DNA of 40,728 bases from Bradyrhizobium valentinum (GTDB lineage: Bacteria > Pseudomonadota > Alphaproteobacteria > Rhizobiales > Xanthobacteraceae): assembly GCF_001440405.1 (NCBI RefSeq), contig NZ_LLXX01000162.1, positions 1 through 40,728 on the forward strand, given 5' to 3'. The notes below the pieces were generated by a model. The model searched no databases, was not told the DNA's origin, and saw only the letters and a list, made by a program, of their open reading frames with translations. Of the stretch, positions 15,786 through 24,567 are shown piece by piece (within the stretch, counting starts at the first letter, position 1; each line of letters begins with the position of its first letter). The position numbers were made by a program, and so were the translations under genes.

Positions 15786-16799
15786 TTACTTAAACGGCAG
15801 AGCGTACATCAGGCCGCCCTTGGTCCAGGTCGCGTTCAGACCGCGATCAAGCTTCAAGGGGCTTGCCTTGCCGACATTGCGCTCAAAAATCTCGCCGTAA
15901 TTGCCGCCCGCCTTGATCGCCTGCAGCAGCCATTTGTTGCCGAGGCCGAACCGCGATCCAAGGTCGCCGGACGCCCCTAGCAGCCGCTGGATGGCCGGTA
16001 CGCTGCTGGACTTTGCCATCTCGTCGGCATTGGCGGCGGTGACGCCGAGTTCTTCCGCCTCGATCAGGCCGTAGTGCAGCCAGGCGATAATGTCGGTCCA
16101 TACGTCGTCGCCGTTGCGGGTGAACGGCCCAAGCGGCTCCTTGCTGATGGTCTGCGGCAGCACGACGTAATCGGCGGCGTTCGACGCCGCCGTCGTCACC
16201 GCGCCCGCAAGCGCGGAAGCGTCCTGGGTCATGGCATCGCAGCGCCCACCGAAGAACGTCTGGTACATGGTATCGATGCGATCGAACACCAGCGGCTTCC
16301 ATTCGATCCCGTTGGCGCGGCCGTAATCGCCGAGCGTGACCTCGTGGGTCGTGCCCTGCGCGACGCAAACGGTGGCGCCGTTCAGGCCCTTCAGGTCCTT
16401 CACCCCGGCGTCGGTTCTCACGACAAAGCCCTGGCCGTCATAGAAATTGACCGGGCCCTGACGCAGCCCCAGCGTCACGCCGCGCAGATAGGTCTGGGTG
16501 GAATTGCGGTAGAGCACGTCGATCTCACCGGATTGCAGGGCGGTGAAGCGGTTCTGCGCCGTCAGCGCCACGTAACGCACCTTGCTGGCGTCGCCCAGCA
16601 CACCGGCCGCTAATGCTCGGCAGTAGTCGACGTCGAGTCCCTTGTAGTTGCCTTGGGAATCCGGCGTGGAGAAGCCGGCAAAGCCGGCGCTCACGCCGCA
16701 CACCAGCATGCCGCGCTGCTTGACCGTGTCGAGCGTTGCGGCCTGCGCGCTCCAGCATGACGCGACGAGCAAGCCTGTAGCGATGACGATTCTCTTCAT
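15786..16799 (-). CDS. aapJ: amino-acid ABC transporter substrate-binding protein (AapJ-like)
   Basis: This encodes 337 residues from ATG 16799, with a strong GGAGGAG ribosome site. A signal peptide (IVIATGLLVASCWSAQA) is cleaved near residue 20. The mature protein is a periplasmic type II binding protein: TLDTVKQRGMLVCGVSAGFA, GNYKGLDVDYCRALAAGVLG, and TALQSGEIDVLYRNSTQTY. The pattern is that of AapJ, which captures a broad range of L-amino acids. The permeases lie on the other strand 2.3 kb away. It follows the aminotransferase gene by 10 bp, with the ribosome site in the gap, so both are in one operon. Actual substrate range is unknown. Confidence 0.88.
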   Translation of the reverse strand: MKRIVIATGLLVASCWSAQAATLDTVKQRGMLVCGVSAGFAGFSTPDSQGNYKGLDVDYCRALAAGVLGDASKVRYVALTAQNRFTALQSGEIDVLYRNSTQTYLRGVTLGLRQGPVNFYDGQGFVVRTDAGVKDLKGLNGATVCVAQGTTHEVTLGDYGRANGIEWKPLVFDRIDTMYQTFFGGRCDAMTQDASALAGAVTTAASNAADYVVLPQTISKEPLGPFTRNGDDVWTDIIAWLHYGLIEAEELGVTAANADEMAKSSSVPAIQRLLGASGDLGSRFGLGNKWLLQAIKAGGNYGEIFERNVGKASPLKLDRGLNATWTKGGLMYALPFK

Positions 16800-16809
16800 T
16801 CTGCTCCTC

Positions 16810-18159
16810 CTAATGGCCCACACTCTGCAACGCGGCGTCGACGGCCCGGCCAAGCCTGTCGACGATCATGTCGATATCGTCGGACGTCGCGATATAGGGC
16901 GGCGCGAGCAGGACGTGGTCGCCGCTGCGGCCGTCCACGCATCCGCCTGCGGGATAACAGCCGAGGCCGCCTTCGAAGGCGATGGCCTTGATGCGCTGAT
17001 TGAGTTTGAGCGACGGATCGAACGGCACGCGGGTGGCGCGATCGGCAACCAGCTCGATGGCCTGAAACAGGCCGCGGCCCCTGATATCGCCGACATGCCG
17101 GTGATTGCCGAAGCGCTCGGTGAGCCGCCGCTCGAGCTGGCGGCCGAGATCCTTCACCCTGTCGAGCAATTGCTCGTCATCGATCACGCGCTGGACCTCA
17201 AGCGCCGCCGCACAGGCGATCGGGTGCGCCATATAAGTATGGCCGTGCTGGAACGCGCCCGAGCCGTCGCGGATCGAATCGACGATGGATGCGCCGGCGA
17301 GCATGGCGCCGATCGGCTGGTAGCCGCCGCCCAGCCCCTTGGCGATCGCCTGGATGTCAGGCGCAATACCTTCCTGCTCCCAGGCGTGGCGTGTGCCGGT
17401 CCGGCCCATGCCGCACATCACCTCATCGAGGATGAGAAGCGCACCGTGCCGATCGCAGATGTCGCGGACGGCCCGGAAATATCCCTCCGGGGCAGGAACG
17501 CAGCCTGCGGTCGCGCCCACCACCGGCTCGGCAATGAACGCCGCTACATTGTCCGGGCCCAGACGCTGAAATTCCGCCTCCAGTTGAGCCGCCAGGCGAG
17601 CGACGAAATCCGCCTCGGATTCGCCGGCGCGCATTTCGTGATAGGCGAAGGCCGGTGTCACATGGCTGAACGCTGCCGATAGCAGCGGCGCATAGGGTTC
17701 GCGCCGCCAGGCGTTGCCGCCGGCGGCCAGCGCGCCCAGCGTGTTGCCGTGATAGCTCTGGCGACGGGCGATGAAGCGCTGGCGTTGCGGCTGGCCGATC
17801 TCGATGAAATATTGTCGCGCCAGCTTGATACCGGCCTCGACCGCCTCCGATCCGCCGCTGACAAGGTAGGCGTAAGCCAGACCGCCGGGCTCATGGCCTA
17901 CGAGCTTTTCGGCCAGCGCTTCGGCCGGCTCCGACGTGAAGAAGCTGGTATGGGCATAAGCCAGCTTCGAGGCCTGCCGCGACATCGCCTCGAGCACGCG
18001 CGGATGCTGGTGGCCGAGACAGGAAAGGGCAGCGCCGCCGGACGCGTCCAAGATCCGCCGGCCATCCTCGGCAATCAGCCAGACGCCGTCGCCGCCGACG
18101 GCCCTGGGAGGCGTTTCACGCAGGCTTCGGTGCAGCACACGGCTCTTGCCGGCTCCCAT
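16810..18159 (-). CDS. class III (omega) aminotransferase
   Basis: This encodes 449 residues of a pyridoxal-phosphate fold type I enzyme. The signatures are LDASGGAALSCLGHQHPRVL, LVSGGSEAVEAGIKLARQY and SYHGNTLGAL. LLILDEVMCGMGRTG holds the cofactor-binding Asp245, and IQAIAKGLGGGYQPIGAML holds the Schiff-base Lys274. It should transfer an amino group from an omega-amino acid or amine to pyruvate or a keto acid. ATG 18159 is preferred over a TTG at 18168; AAAGG lies about nine bases upstream inside the end of the regulator gene. It lies between an RpiR regulator and an AapJ-like protein, so it probably metabolises what the transporter brings in. Confidence 0.9.
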   Translation of the reverse strand: MGAGKSRVLHRSLRETPPRAVGGDGVWLIAEDGRRILDASGGAALSCLGHQHPRVLEAMSRQASKLAYAHTSFFTSEPAEALAEKLVGHEPGGLAYAYLVSGGSEAVEAGIKLARQYFIEIGQPQRQRFIARRQSYHGNTLGALAAGGNAWRREPYAPLLSAAFSHVTPAFAYHEMRAGESEADFVARLAAQLEAEFQRLGPDNVAAFIAEPVVGATAGCVPAPEGYFRAVRDICDRHGALLILDEVMCGMGRTGTRHAWEQEGIAPDIQAIAKGLGGGYQPIGAMLAGASIVDSIRDGSGAFQHGHTYMAHPIACAAALEVQRVIDDEQLLDRVKDLGRQLERRLTERFGNHRHVGDIRGRGLFQAIELVADRATRVPFDPSLKLNQRIKAIAFEGGLGCYPAGGCVDGRSGDHVLLAPPYIATSDDIDMIVDRLGRAVDAALQSVGH

Positions 18160-18164
18160 GGCGA

Positions 18165-19040
18165 TCAACCTTTCTCGGCGACATATTGCGACATCGCAGC
18201 CAGCCGGCCTTCGGTCTCCTCAAGGCGGCGCTTCGTCTTGGCGCCGCCGAGCACGAAGGTGACCGCGGCCAGCGACTGCGCAATGGCAATGGCGCCGGTC
18301 AGGCTCGGGAAGAATCCCGGTGATGCGGCCGCTTCATAGAGCAGCAGATGATCGGCGCCCTCCGCCATCGGCGCGGTGATCGCGTCGGCAATCGCGACCA
18401 GCGTGGCGCCGGAATCATGCGCCGCGCGCGCCGACAGCACGCTGGCCCTGGAATAGGGCGCAAAGCCGATGACCACGACCGCGTCACCGCTCTGGAAGGC
18501 GCCGAGATCAAGATCTTCCGGACCGGAGCCGCCGACCAGTTGCACCTCGTCGGAGCGGAACAGGCGGAGTTGATAATTGAGTAGCTCGGCCACGCTGCGG
18601 CAACTTCGAAAGCCGGCGATCCAGATTCGCCGCGCTGCATGCAGGGCCTTGGCTGCTTCGGCCACCGAGCCCGTCGAAATGCGCGCAAGGCCTGCCGCCT
18701 CGGCTTCGAGCTTGTCGGCGACCAGCGATATCTCGGCGTGGGGTCCCTTGCGGCCGGCGCGGGTGCGTGCCGAGAAGGGCTGAGCTTGCGCCGGACGACG
18801 CGATTCGGTCAACGCGGCGCGCAATTCGTCCCATCCCGAATAGCCTAGCGCTTTCGCCAGCCTAGTGAAGGCGGCGGGATCGGCGCCGGCCTCGGCCGCC
18901 AGGTCGCGCATCGAACGGGTGGTGGCGTCATAATCATTGGCGGCGACGAAGCGGCCGACCTGTTGCAGCCGCAAGGGTAGCGACGGCAAGGCGCTGCATA
19001 GTTCGCTGAGCGGCGAGGATTTCGGCTGGGGCTGCGCCAT
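18165..19040 (-). CDS. MurR/RpiR family transcriptional regulator (HTH + SIS)
   Basis: This encodes 291 residues from ATG 19040. The N-terminal 80 residues form the RpiR helix-turn-helix (PLRLQQVGRFVAANDYDATT, RSMRDLAAEAGADPAAFTRL, AKALGYSGWDELRAAL). Residues about 120-260 form a SIS domain (RRIWIAGFRSCRSVAELLNY, DAVVVIGFAPYSRASVLSA), which in relatives binds a phosphosugar or another small ligand. It ends 5 bp before the aminotransferase start. The divergent permease gene begins about 100 bp away across a region with an inverted repeat, so it probably controls both transcription units. Confidence 0.9.
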   Translation of the reverse strand: MAQPQPKSSPLSELCSALPSLPLRLQQVGRFVAANDYDATTRSMRDLAAEAGADPAAFTRLAKALGYSGWDELRAALTESRRPAQAQPFSARTRAGRKGPHAEISLVADKLEAEAAGLARISTGSVAEAAKALHAARRIWIAGFRSCRSVAELLNYQLRLFRSDEVQLVGGSGPEDLDLGAFQSGDAVVVIGFAPYSRASVLSARAAHDSGATLVAIADAITAPMAEGADHLLLYEAAASPGFFPSLTGAIAIAQSLAAVTFVLGGAKTKRRLEETEGRLAAMSQYVAEKG

Positions 19041-19049
19041 GAAACAAAC

Positions 19050-19076
19050 GTTGCATGAAACTACTTTTGGTGCAAC
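19050..19076. promoter_or_regulatory. probable RpiR operator between divergent units
   Basis: An inverted repeat GTTGCA (19050-19055) / TGCAAC (19071-19076) spans 27 bp next to the regulator start. A direct repeat CATGAAAC also occurs at 19038 and 19054, one and a half helical turns apart. Both lie between the rpiR-like and permease starts. Use as the regulator's own operator is inferred. Confidence 0.5.
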
Positions 19077-19141
19077 ATTTGAAATGCGCCCTCCCGGGGC
19101 GCATGGCCGAAGATCGCTGTCGCCAGAAGGATCCTTGTGCT

Positions 19142-20329
19142 GTGACGACATCCACGCCCGACCTCCCACGCCGCAGGCGGCAGCGCTTCTCGCTGAATCG
19201 CCAGCAGCTTGTCGGCCTTGCCTGGCAAATCTTGGTGGTCGGCATCGCAGTCGCGATCGTTGGCTGGCTGTGGTCGAACGCCCTCCACAATCTGTCGGTA
19301 CGCCGAATTTCAACCGGCTTCGCCTTTCTCGGCCGCGAGGCCGGGATGCCGATCGCGGACACTTGGCTGGCCTACAGCCCCAAGGACCCTTATGTCCGCG
19401 CCTTCATCGTGGGCATCGTCAACACGCTCCGCGTCGCGGTCATCGGCATCGTGCTTGCGACCGCGATCGGCACGCTGATCGGCATCGCGCGGCTGTCGTC
19501 GAACTGGCTGCTGTCGCGCCTTGCGGCGGTCTATGTCGAGCTGCTCCGCGACATTCCCCTGCTGCTGCAGCTTCTGTTCTGGTACGTGCTGATGCAGGGC
19601 CTCCCGGCGGCGCGCGCCGCATGGAAGCCGATCGAGGGGGTTTTTCTTTCCAACCGGGGCCTGGTGCTTCCATCAGTTCCGATCGCGGAAGCAAACCTTT
19701 GGGTGATCGCAGCCGTCGTGGCCGGGCTGATCGCACTCTATGTGCTGCGGCGGCACCTGATGGCGCGCCAAGTGGCCGACGGCAAGGTGCGCCATCTCTG
19801 GCCGTACGCGCTGGCCTTGCTCGCCGGACTGCCGGCGCTGGTGTCGTGGAGCCTCGGCGCGTCGTGGACGGTCACGATGCCAGAGCTGCGCGGGTTTAAT
19901 TTCGTCGGCGGGCTGACGCTGGCGCCGGAATATTTCGCGCTGCTGATCGCGCTGGTCACCTATACGTCGGCCTTCATCGCCGAGATCGTACGCAGCGGCA
20001 TCCAGGCCATTCCCCGGGGACAATGGGATGCGGCCGCAGCCCTCGGCCTGCGCCGGCGCTTCGTGCTTCAACGCATCGTCTTGCCACAGGCGCTGCGCGT
20101 CATCATTCCGCCGATGACCAGCCAGTATCTGAACCTCACCAAGAATTCCTCGCTTGCCGTCGCGGTCGGCTATCAGGACGTGGTTTCGATCGCGAACACG
20201 ACGCTGAACCAGACCGGCCAGGCCATCGAAGCCATCGCGCTGATCATGATGGTGTTCCTGACGATCAGCCTCGGCATCAGTCTGTTCATGAACTGGTACA
20301 ATGCGCGCATCGCGCTGGTGGAGCGCTGA
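19142..20329 (+). CDS. aapQ: amino-acid ABC transporter permease (AapQ-like)
   Basis: This encodes 395 residues from GTG 19142, with AAGGA about ten bases upstream; a frame from 19055 adds residues without family character. A first helix lies at LVGLAWQILVVGIAVAIVGW. A long periplasmic loop and two more helices lead to the His/Glu/Gln-type permease core. The cytoplasmic EAA loop reads QAIPRGQWDAAAALGLRRRF, followed by LRVIIPPMTSQYLNLTKNSS. The length and large insert match AapQ, the first of the two AapJQMP membrane subunits, rather than the shorter HisQ type. It precedes the AapM-like gene by 4 bp. No cognate AapP ATPase gene follows. Confidence 0.88.
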   Translation: MTTSTPDLPRRRRQRFSLNRQQLVGLAWQILVVGIAVAIVGWLWSNALHNLSVRRISTGFAFLGREAGMPIADTWLAYSPKDPYVRAFIVGIVNTLRVAVIGIVLATAIGTLIGIARLSSNWLLSRLAAVYVELLRDIPLLLQLLFWYVLMQGLPAARAAWKPIEGVFLSNRGLVLPSVPIAEANLWVIAAVVAGLIALYVLRRHLMARQVADGKVRHLWPYALALLAGLPALVSWSLGASWTVTMPELRGFNFVGGLTLAPEYFALLIALVTYTSAFIAEIVRSGIQAIPRGQWDAAAALGLRRRFVLQRIVLPQALRVIIPPMTSQYLNLTKNSSLAVAVGYQDVVSIANTTLNQTGQAIEAIALIMMVFLTISLGISLFMNWYNARIALVER

Positions 20330-20333
20330 TTCC

Positions 20334-21455
20334 ATGACGTCGATTACGGACGCGCCGGAAAGTCCGCTTCCATTCGGCAGCGCGCGATCGCGCAAGACTA
20401 CCGGCCATCACGTCATCCGATGGCTGCGCGCGAACCTGTTCGCTTCAATTACCTCAAGCGTCATTTCCCTGATCCTGATCGCGCTGCTCGCCAAGGCCTT
20501 CGTCAGCCTCGTGCAGTGGGGCTACTGGAATGCGATCTGGAGTGTGCCGAGCGACCAGACCGGCGCGTGCCGGTCGATCCGCGGGCTCGGCGCCTGCTGG
20601 GCCGTGATTCCCGAAAAATACCGTTTCATCCTGTTCGGCACCTATCCGTTCAGTGAGCAATGGCGGCCAGCACTGGCGACGCTGGTCTTCATCGCGCTGT
20701 TCTACGTGTCGAGCCGGCGCCGCTGGTGGCGAAAGGAACTGATAGCGGTGTGGGCGGCCGCACTGATCCTGATCGGCGTGCTGATGTGGGGTGGCATCGC
20801 CGGACTGACTTATGTGTCGCAGGACCGTTGGGGCGGCCTGCCGGTAACGCTGATCCTTGCCACCTTCGGCCTCGCCTTCGGCTTCCCGCTCGGGATTGCC
20901 GTGGCGCTGGGCCGGCGCTCAAAGCTCCCCGCGATCCGGTCGCTCTGCGTGCTCTATGTCGAACTGATCCGCGGCGTTCCGCTGATCAGCCTGTTGTTCA
21001 TGGCGAGCGTGATGTTTCCGCTGTTCATGCCCGATGGCGTCAACGTCGATAAATTGCTCCGGGCCCAGATCGCCTTCGTGCTGTACGCCGGCGCCTATCT
21101 CGCCGAAGTCATCCGCGGCGGCCTGCAAGCCATTCCGAGAGGTCAGCACGACGCCGCCGATGCGCTCGGCCTGTCCTACTGGAAGAAGAACGGGCTGATC
21201 ATCCTGCCGCAGGCCATCCGCCACGTCATCCCGCCGCTGGTCAACACGTTCATCGCCTTCTTCAAGGATACCAGCCTGGTGCTGATCATCGGCATCTTCG
21301 ACCTGCTGACGACGGCAAAGACGTCAATCATCGATCCGGCCTGGCAGCCCTTCAGCGTCGAGGTCTATGTATTCGTGGGCCTGATCTATTTCGTCTTCTG
21401 CTTTGCCATGTCCAGCTATAGCCGGCAGCTCGAGGCGCAGGCGCACCCGAACTGA
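20334..21455 (+). CDS. aapM: amino-acid ABC transporter permease (AapM-like)
   Basis: This encodes 373 residues from ATG 20334. A transmembrane N-terminus (ITSSVISLILIALLAKAFVS) is followed by a long loop with WAVIPEKYRFILFGTYPFSE, then several helices. The core has LYVELIRGVPLISLLFMASV, the EAA loop GGLQAIPRGQHDAADALGLS, and LPQAIRHVIPPLVNTFIAFF. It pairs with the AapQ-like gene as the second membrane subunit. The operon ends here, because the next gene is on the other strand, so the ATP-hydrolysing subunit must come from elsewhere in the genome. Confidence 0.88.
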   Translation: MTSITDAPESPLPFGSARSRKTTGHHVIRWLRANLFASITSSVISLILIALLAKAFVSLVQWGYWNAIWSVPSDQTGACRSIRGLGACWAVIPEKYRFILFGTYPFSEQWRPALATLVFIALFYVSSRRRWWRKELIAVWAAALILIGVLMWGGIAGLTYVSQDRWGGLPVTLILATFGLAFGFPLGIAVALGRRSKLPAIRSLCVLYVELIRGVPLISLLFMASVMFPLFMPDGVNVDKLLRAQIAFVLYAGAYLAEVIRGGLQAIPRGQHDAADALGLSYWKKNGLIILPQAIRHVIPPLVNTFIAFFKDTSLVLIIGIFDLLTTAKTSIIDPAWQPFSVEVYVFVGLIYFVFCFAMSSYSRQLEAQAHPN

Positions 21456-21514
21456 CGGGAGAACTCAGCGACGGCGCTGCCGAACCTTGAAGGCCATGCG
21501 GCATGCATCCGCCG

Positions 21515-22339
21515 CTATCGGTCGATCCACTCGATCGCCGCGCGGTCCTGCAACGAGAACAGCGGTCCGTCGTAGAGGAAGGAGCATTGATGGATCACGA
21601 TCTGGCCGGCGTCGACGGTCACGTGCGAATAGTCCGGCGGCTCATGCGAGCCGGGAATATGATCCGCGGTCTCAAGATCGAACGCCACCTGATGCGACAA
21701 GGCGCGCTGGATGTGAAAAGGAATGCCGCGCCAGATCCCGGAGATCGGTCGGTGCAGATGCCCCATGAACAGGTAGTCCGGCTTTCGCGTGCGCGCGATC
21801 ACCTCCCACTCGTCCCTGGGATTGGCGAGCTTGATGCCGTCCATATAGCGCAGCCCGGTGTCGAACGGCGGATGATGCTGGAAGAGAAGCAGCGGGCGAT
21901 CGGCCGGCGCTGAAGCAAGCGCCTGTTCGAGAAAGGCGAGCCGCGCCTCGCACAACAATCCGGCATGGTCCGGCGCGGCCTCATTCAGCGTGTCGAGCGT
22001 GACGACGGTCGCAGCGTCGAACGTCTGGACGCCCTGCACGAAGCCGCACGGGTCGCGCGCGACGCCCGGAAAGTAGCGGCCGAACGGATCGCGCTTGTCG
22101 TGATTACCCATCAAGAGAATGGTCGGCGCGTTCAGGCGGGCGAGGACGGAAGCGAGGTTTTCGTAGGCTGCATCTTCGCCCCAATGGGCGAGATCGCCGG
22201 TGACGATCACGAAGGAAATATCCGGATGATCGCGGTTGATCCGATCGACGGCGGCGGCAAGCCGCTCCGCGGGGTCGAGACCGTAAAGCTTGCGGCCGCG
22301 CGCAACGAAATGGGTATCGGTGAGAATGACGAATTTCAT
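21515..22339 (-). CDS. metallophosphodiesterase (GpdQ/CpdA class III)
   Basis: This encodes 274 residues with all binuclear-metal motifs of class III phosphodiesterases: DTHF (Asp8, His10), GDLAHW (Asp49), GNHDKRDPF (Asn79, His80), FQHHPPFDTG (His155/156) and GHLHRP (His194, His196). Such enzymes hydrolyse cyclic nucleotides or glycerophosphodiesters. The position at the end of a ugp-like uptake operon, 81 bp after the binding-protein gene, favours a glycerophosphodiester substrate giving glycerol-3-phosphate (inference). There is no signal peptide, so it is cytoplasmic. It is convergent with the AapM-like gene. Confidence 0.88.
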   Translation of the reverse strand: MKFVILTDTHFVARGRKLYGLDPAERLAAAVDRINRDHPDISFVIVTGDLAHWGEDAAYENLASVLARLNAPTILLMGNHDKRDPFGRYFPGVARDPCGFVQGVQTFDAATVVTLDTLNEAAPDHAGLLCEARLAFLEQALASAPADRPLLLFQHHPPFDTGLRYMDGIKLANPRDEWEVIARTRKPDYLFMGHLHRPISGIWRGIPFHIQRALSHQVAFDLETADHIPGSHEPPDYSHVTVDAGQIVIHQCSFLYDGPLFSLQDRAAIEWIDR

Positions 22340-22420
22340 CGCGCTATGACCTCCCTATTGGCTGCCGCTGCGGCGCGGCAAAGCGCACAGCAGCGGCCAT
22401 TGATCGTCAGACTACTGATG

Positions 22421-23695
22421 TCAGCGGACCGAACCGACCGTCTTGGGCAGCAGCTTCTGCACGTCGGCCGTCATGTCTGATAGCACGGCCTCCGGCTCCT
22501 TGGCGCGGGCACCGGTGACGATGCTGTTGAGATGGTCCTTGATCACGTCGGTGATCTTGAGGCCGTTGTCGCCGGGGAAGGCGTACCATTTGGTCAGCAG
22601 CGCGAGCTGGCTGACCGCAGTGTAGTTGTTCGGATTCTTGACGTAGAAGTCCTTCAGATAGACTTCGTTGGCGACCTTGTTCGGCGGCATGTAGCCGGTG
22701 GTTTCAGCCATGATCGCCGCGCCTTTCGGGCCGGTCCAGAATTTCACGACTTCCCAGGCCGCATCGCGCTTGGCCTTGTCCTTGGCGAGGATCAGCACGA
22801 CGTTGCCACCCGCCGGCAGCCGGCCGTTCGGCGATACCACGTCGGGGAAGGTGTGGGTCTTCAGCGCGAACTTGCCGCCGATCATCTGCGTGGTCTTGTT
22901 GAGATCGGAGGTCGAGGTGATGTGAATGCCGGTCTTGCCGGCGGCGAAGGTCGCGCGCATCGCCGGCTGATCGAGGTTGGGCATGGCGGCCTCGGTGACG
23001 AGGCGCGCCAGCGTCCGGATCGCGAACTGGCCTTCCGGTCCGTTGAACGCCACCTTGTTTTCATCGGCGTTCAGCATGGAGCCGCCGCGCGAGAATACCG
23101 GCGCCTGCCACAACCAGTTGCCGGTGATATCCCAGGCGTAGGTGATACCGTTGATGTCGGGGCCCAGCGCCTTGATCTTCCTGGCGAGATCGATCAGTCC
23201 GTCCCACGTCTTCGGCAGGTTGGCCGGATCGGCGCCCGCCTGCTTGGCCAGGTCAAGGTTGACGTAGACGACCGGCAGCGAGATCGCGAACGGCAGCGCG
23301 TAGACCTTGCCGCTCGCGGTGCCGATATCGAACATCGCCTGGTGGAAGCCCTGCTTGTCGAAATCCTTCTCCGCCGCGATGTAACCGTCGAGTTCGGCCG
23401 GGATGTTCTTGTCGACCAGCACGCGGATGCGGTTGAGGCCCTGGAACGTCACGTCGGGCATCTGGTTGGTCACCGCCTCGCGCAGGACTTTCTGGGTACC
23501 ATCCTCATAGGAGTCGTAAGGCGCGCGCAGCGTGACCTTGATGTCGGGCCGCACCTTGGCGAATTCCTCGATGATCCGCTTGTGGGTGCCTTCGAACAAT
23601 TCGGCATAGGGGTACTGAACGACGACCTCGGTCTGCGCATGCGCGAGACCGGCGACAAGCGAAAGGGCGGCTCCGGCAATCCATGTTCTGAACAT
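22421..23695 (-). CDS. carbohydrate/glycerol-phosphate-type ABC substrate-binding protein (UgpB-like)
   Basis: This encodes 424 residues. A signal peptide (MFRTWIAGAALSLVAGLAHA) is followed by a family-1 extracellular solute-binding protein: EVVVQYPYAELFEGTHKRII, NQMPDVTFQGLNRIRVLVD, YALPFAISLPVVYVNLDLAK, and KTWDGLIDLARKIKALGPDI. The fold is shared by maltose, sugar and glycerol-3-phosphate receptors, so ligand specificity is not fixed by these motifs. The Pho-box-like element before the operon and the downstream phosphodiesterase favour a glycerophosphodiester or glycerol-3-phosphate. It lies 35 bp after the second permease gene. Confidence 0.87.
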   Translation of the reverse strand: MFRTWIAGAALSLVAGLAHAQTEVVVQYPYAELFEGTHKRIIEEFAKVRPDIKVTLRAPYDSYEDGTQKVLREAVTNQMPDVTFQGLNRIRVLVDKNIPAELDGYIAAEKDFDKQGFHQAMFDIGTASGKVYALPFAISLPVVYVNLDLAKQAGADPANLPKTWDGLIDLARKIKALGPDINGITYAWDITGNWLWQAPVFSRGGSMLNADENKVAFNGPEGQFAIRTLARLVTEAAMPNLDQPAMRATFAAGKTGIHITSTSDLNKTTQMIGGKFALKTHTFPDVVSPNGRLPAGGNVVLILAKDKAKRDAAWEVVKFWTGPKGAAIMAETTGYMPPNKVANEVYLKDFYVKNPNNYTAVSQLALLTKWYAFPGDNGLKITDVIKDHLNSIVTGARAKEPEAVLSDMTADVQKLLPKTVGSVR

Positions 23696-23730
23696 TGACG
23701 TCTCCTTAAGGGTTTGAAAGACAACGCGGG

Positions 23731-24567
23731 TTACTTGATGCCGGTCAGCGTGATGCCTTCGATGAAGCGGCGCTGGGCGAACAGGAAGGCGATGACCAGC
23801 GGCGCGATGATGACCATCGCGGCCGCCATCAGCGGGCCGTAGTTGGTGCCGGCCTCGTTGTTGCGGAAGTGCGCGACCGCGAGCGGCGGCGTCTGCAAAT
23901 GCTCGCTGTTCAGCACGATCAGCGGCCAGAAATAGTCGTTCCAGTGCGCCACCACCGAGAAGATACCGAACGCGGTCACTGCCGGAATGGCGGTCGGCAG
24001 CATGACGCGCCAGACAATGCCGAACTCCGAAATCCCGTCCATCCGCGCTGCGTCGATCAGGTCGTCGGGTACGGTCTTGAAGAACTGGCGCATCAGGAAG
24101 ATGCCGAACACCGAGATCGTGAACGGCAGCACCAGCGCTATGTAACTATCCAGCACGCCCAGTTTGTGCAGCAGGAGAAACACCGGAATCGCGGTCGCCT
24201 GCGGCGGAATGAGGATGCAGAACACGACCAGCGCAAACAGGACGTCGCGCCCGAGGAAGCGCAGCTTTGCGAAAGCATAGGCGGCCGGCAGAGCGACCAG
24301 CACCTGAAGGGCGAAGATCAAGATCGTGACGATCAGCCCGTTGAGCAGATAACGCCACAGATCGGCCTTTGCAAAGGCGATCTTGAGATTGTCCCACAGC
24401 GCGAAGTGGTAGGGGATGAGATGCAGATCGGAAGAGAATATCTCGGTTTGCGGTTTTGACGCGGTCGACAGCATCCAGATGAAGGGAATGAGCATGACGA
24501 GCGCGCCTGCGAGCAGCAGCACGTGCCGGACGGCGGACCAGGGATGAATGCGGCCCAGTGCCCTCAT
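23731..24567 (-). CDS. carbohydrate-type ABC permease, MalG/UgpE family
   Basis: This encodes 278 residues from ATG 24567, which overlaps the stop of the preceding permease gene as ATGA; an upstream extension to 24852 would lie inside that gene. Six helices are visible, beginning HVLLLAGALVMLIPFIWMLS. The EAA loop reads DDLIDAARMDGISEFGIVWR, followed by VMLPTAIPAVTAFGIFSVVA. It ends at RRFIEGITLTGIK, the usual C-terminus of this subunit. It forms the membrane pair with the upstream permease and docks on the UgpC-like ATPase. Confidence 0.9.
   Translation of the reverse strand: MRALGRIHPWSAVRHVLLLAGALVMLIPFIWMLSTASKPQTEIFSSDLHLIPYHFALWDNLKIAFAKADLWRYLLNGLIVTILIFALQVLVALPAAYAFAKLRFLGRDVLFALVVFCILIPPQATAIPVFLLLHKLGVLDSYIALVLPFTISVFGIFLMRQFFKTVPDDLIDAARMDGISEFGIVWRVMLPTAIPAVTAFGIFSVVAHWNDYFWPLIVLNSEHLQTPPLAVAHFRNNEAGTNYGPLMAAAMVIIAPLVIAFLFAQRRFIEGITLTGIK

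Noticed and set aside
22532..23698. 388-codon plus-strand frame opposite the UgpB-like gene
   Set aside because: Antisense of a well-supported binding-protein gene with signal peptide and operon context.
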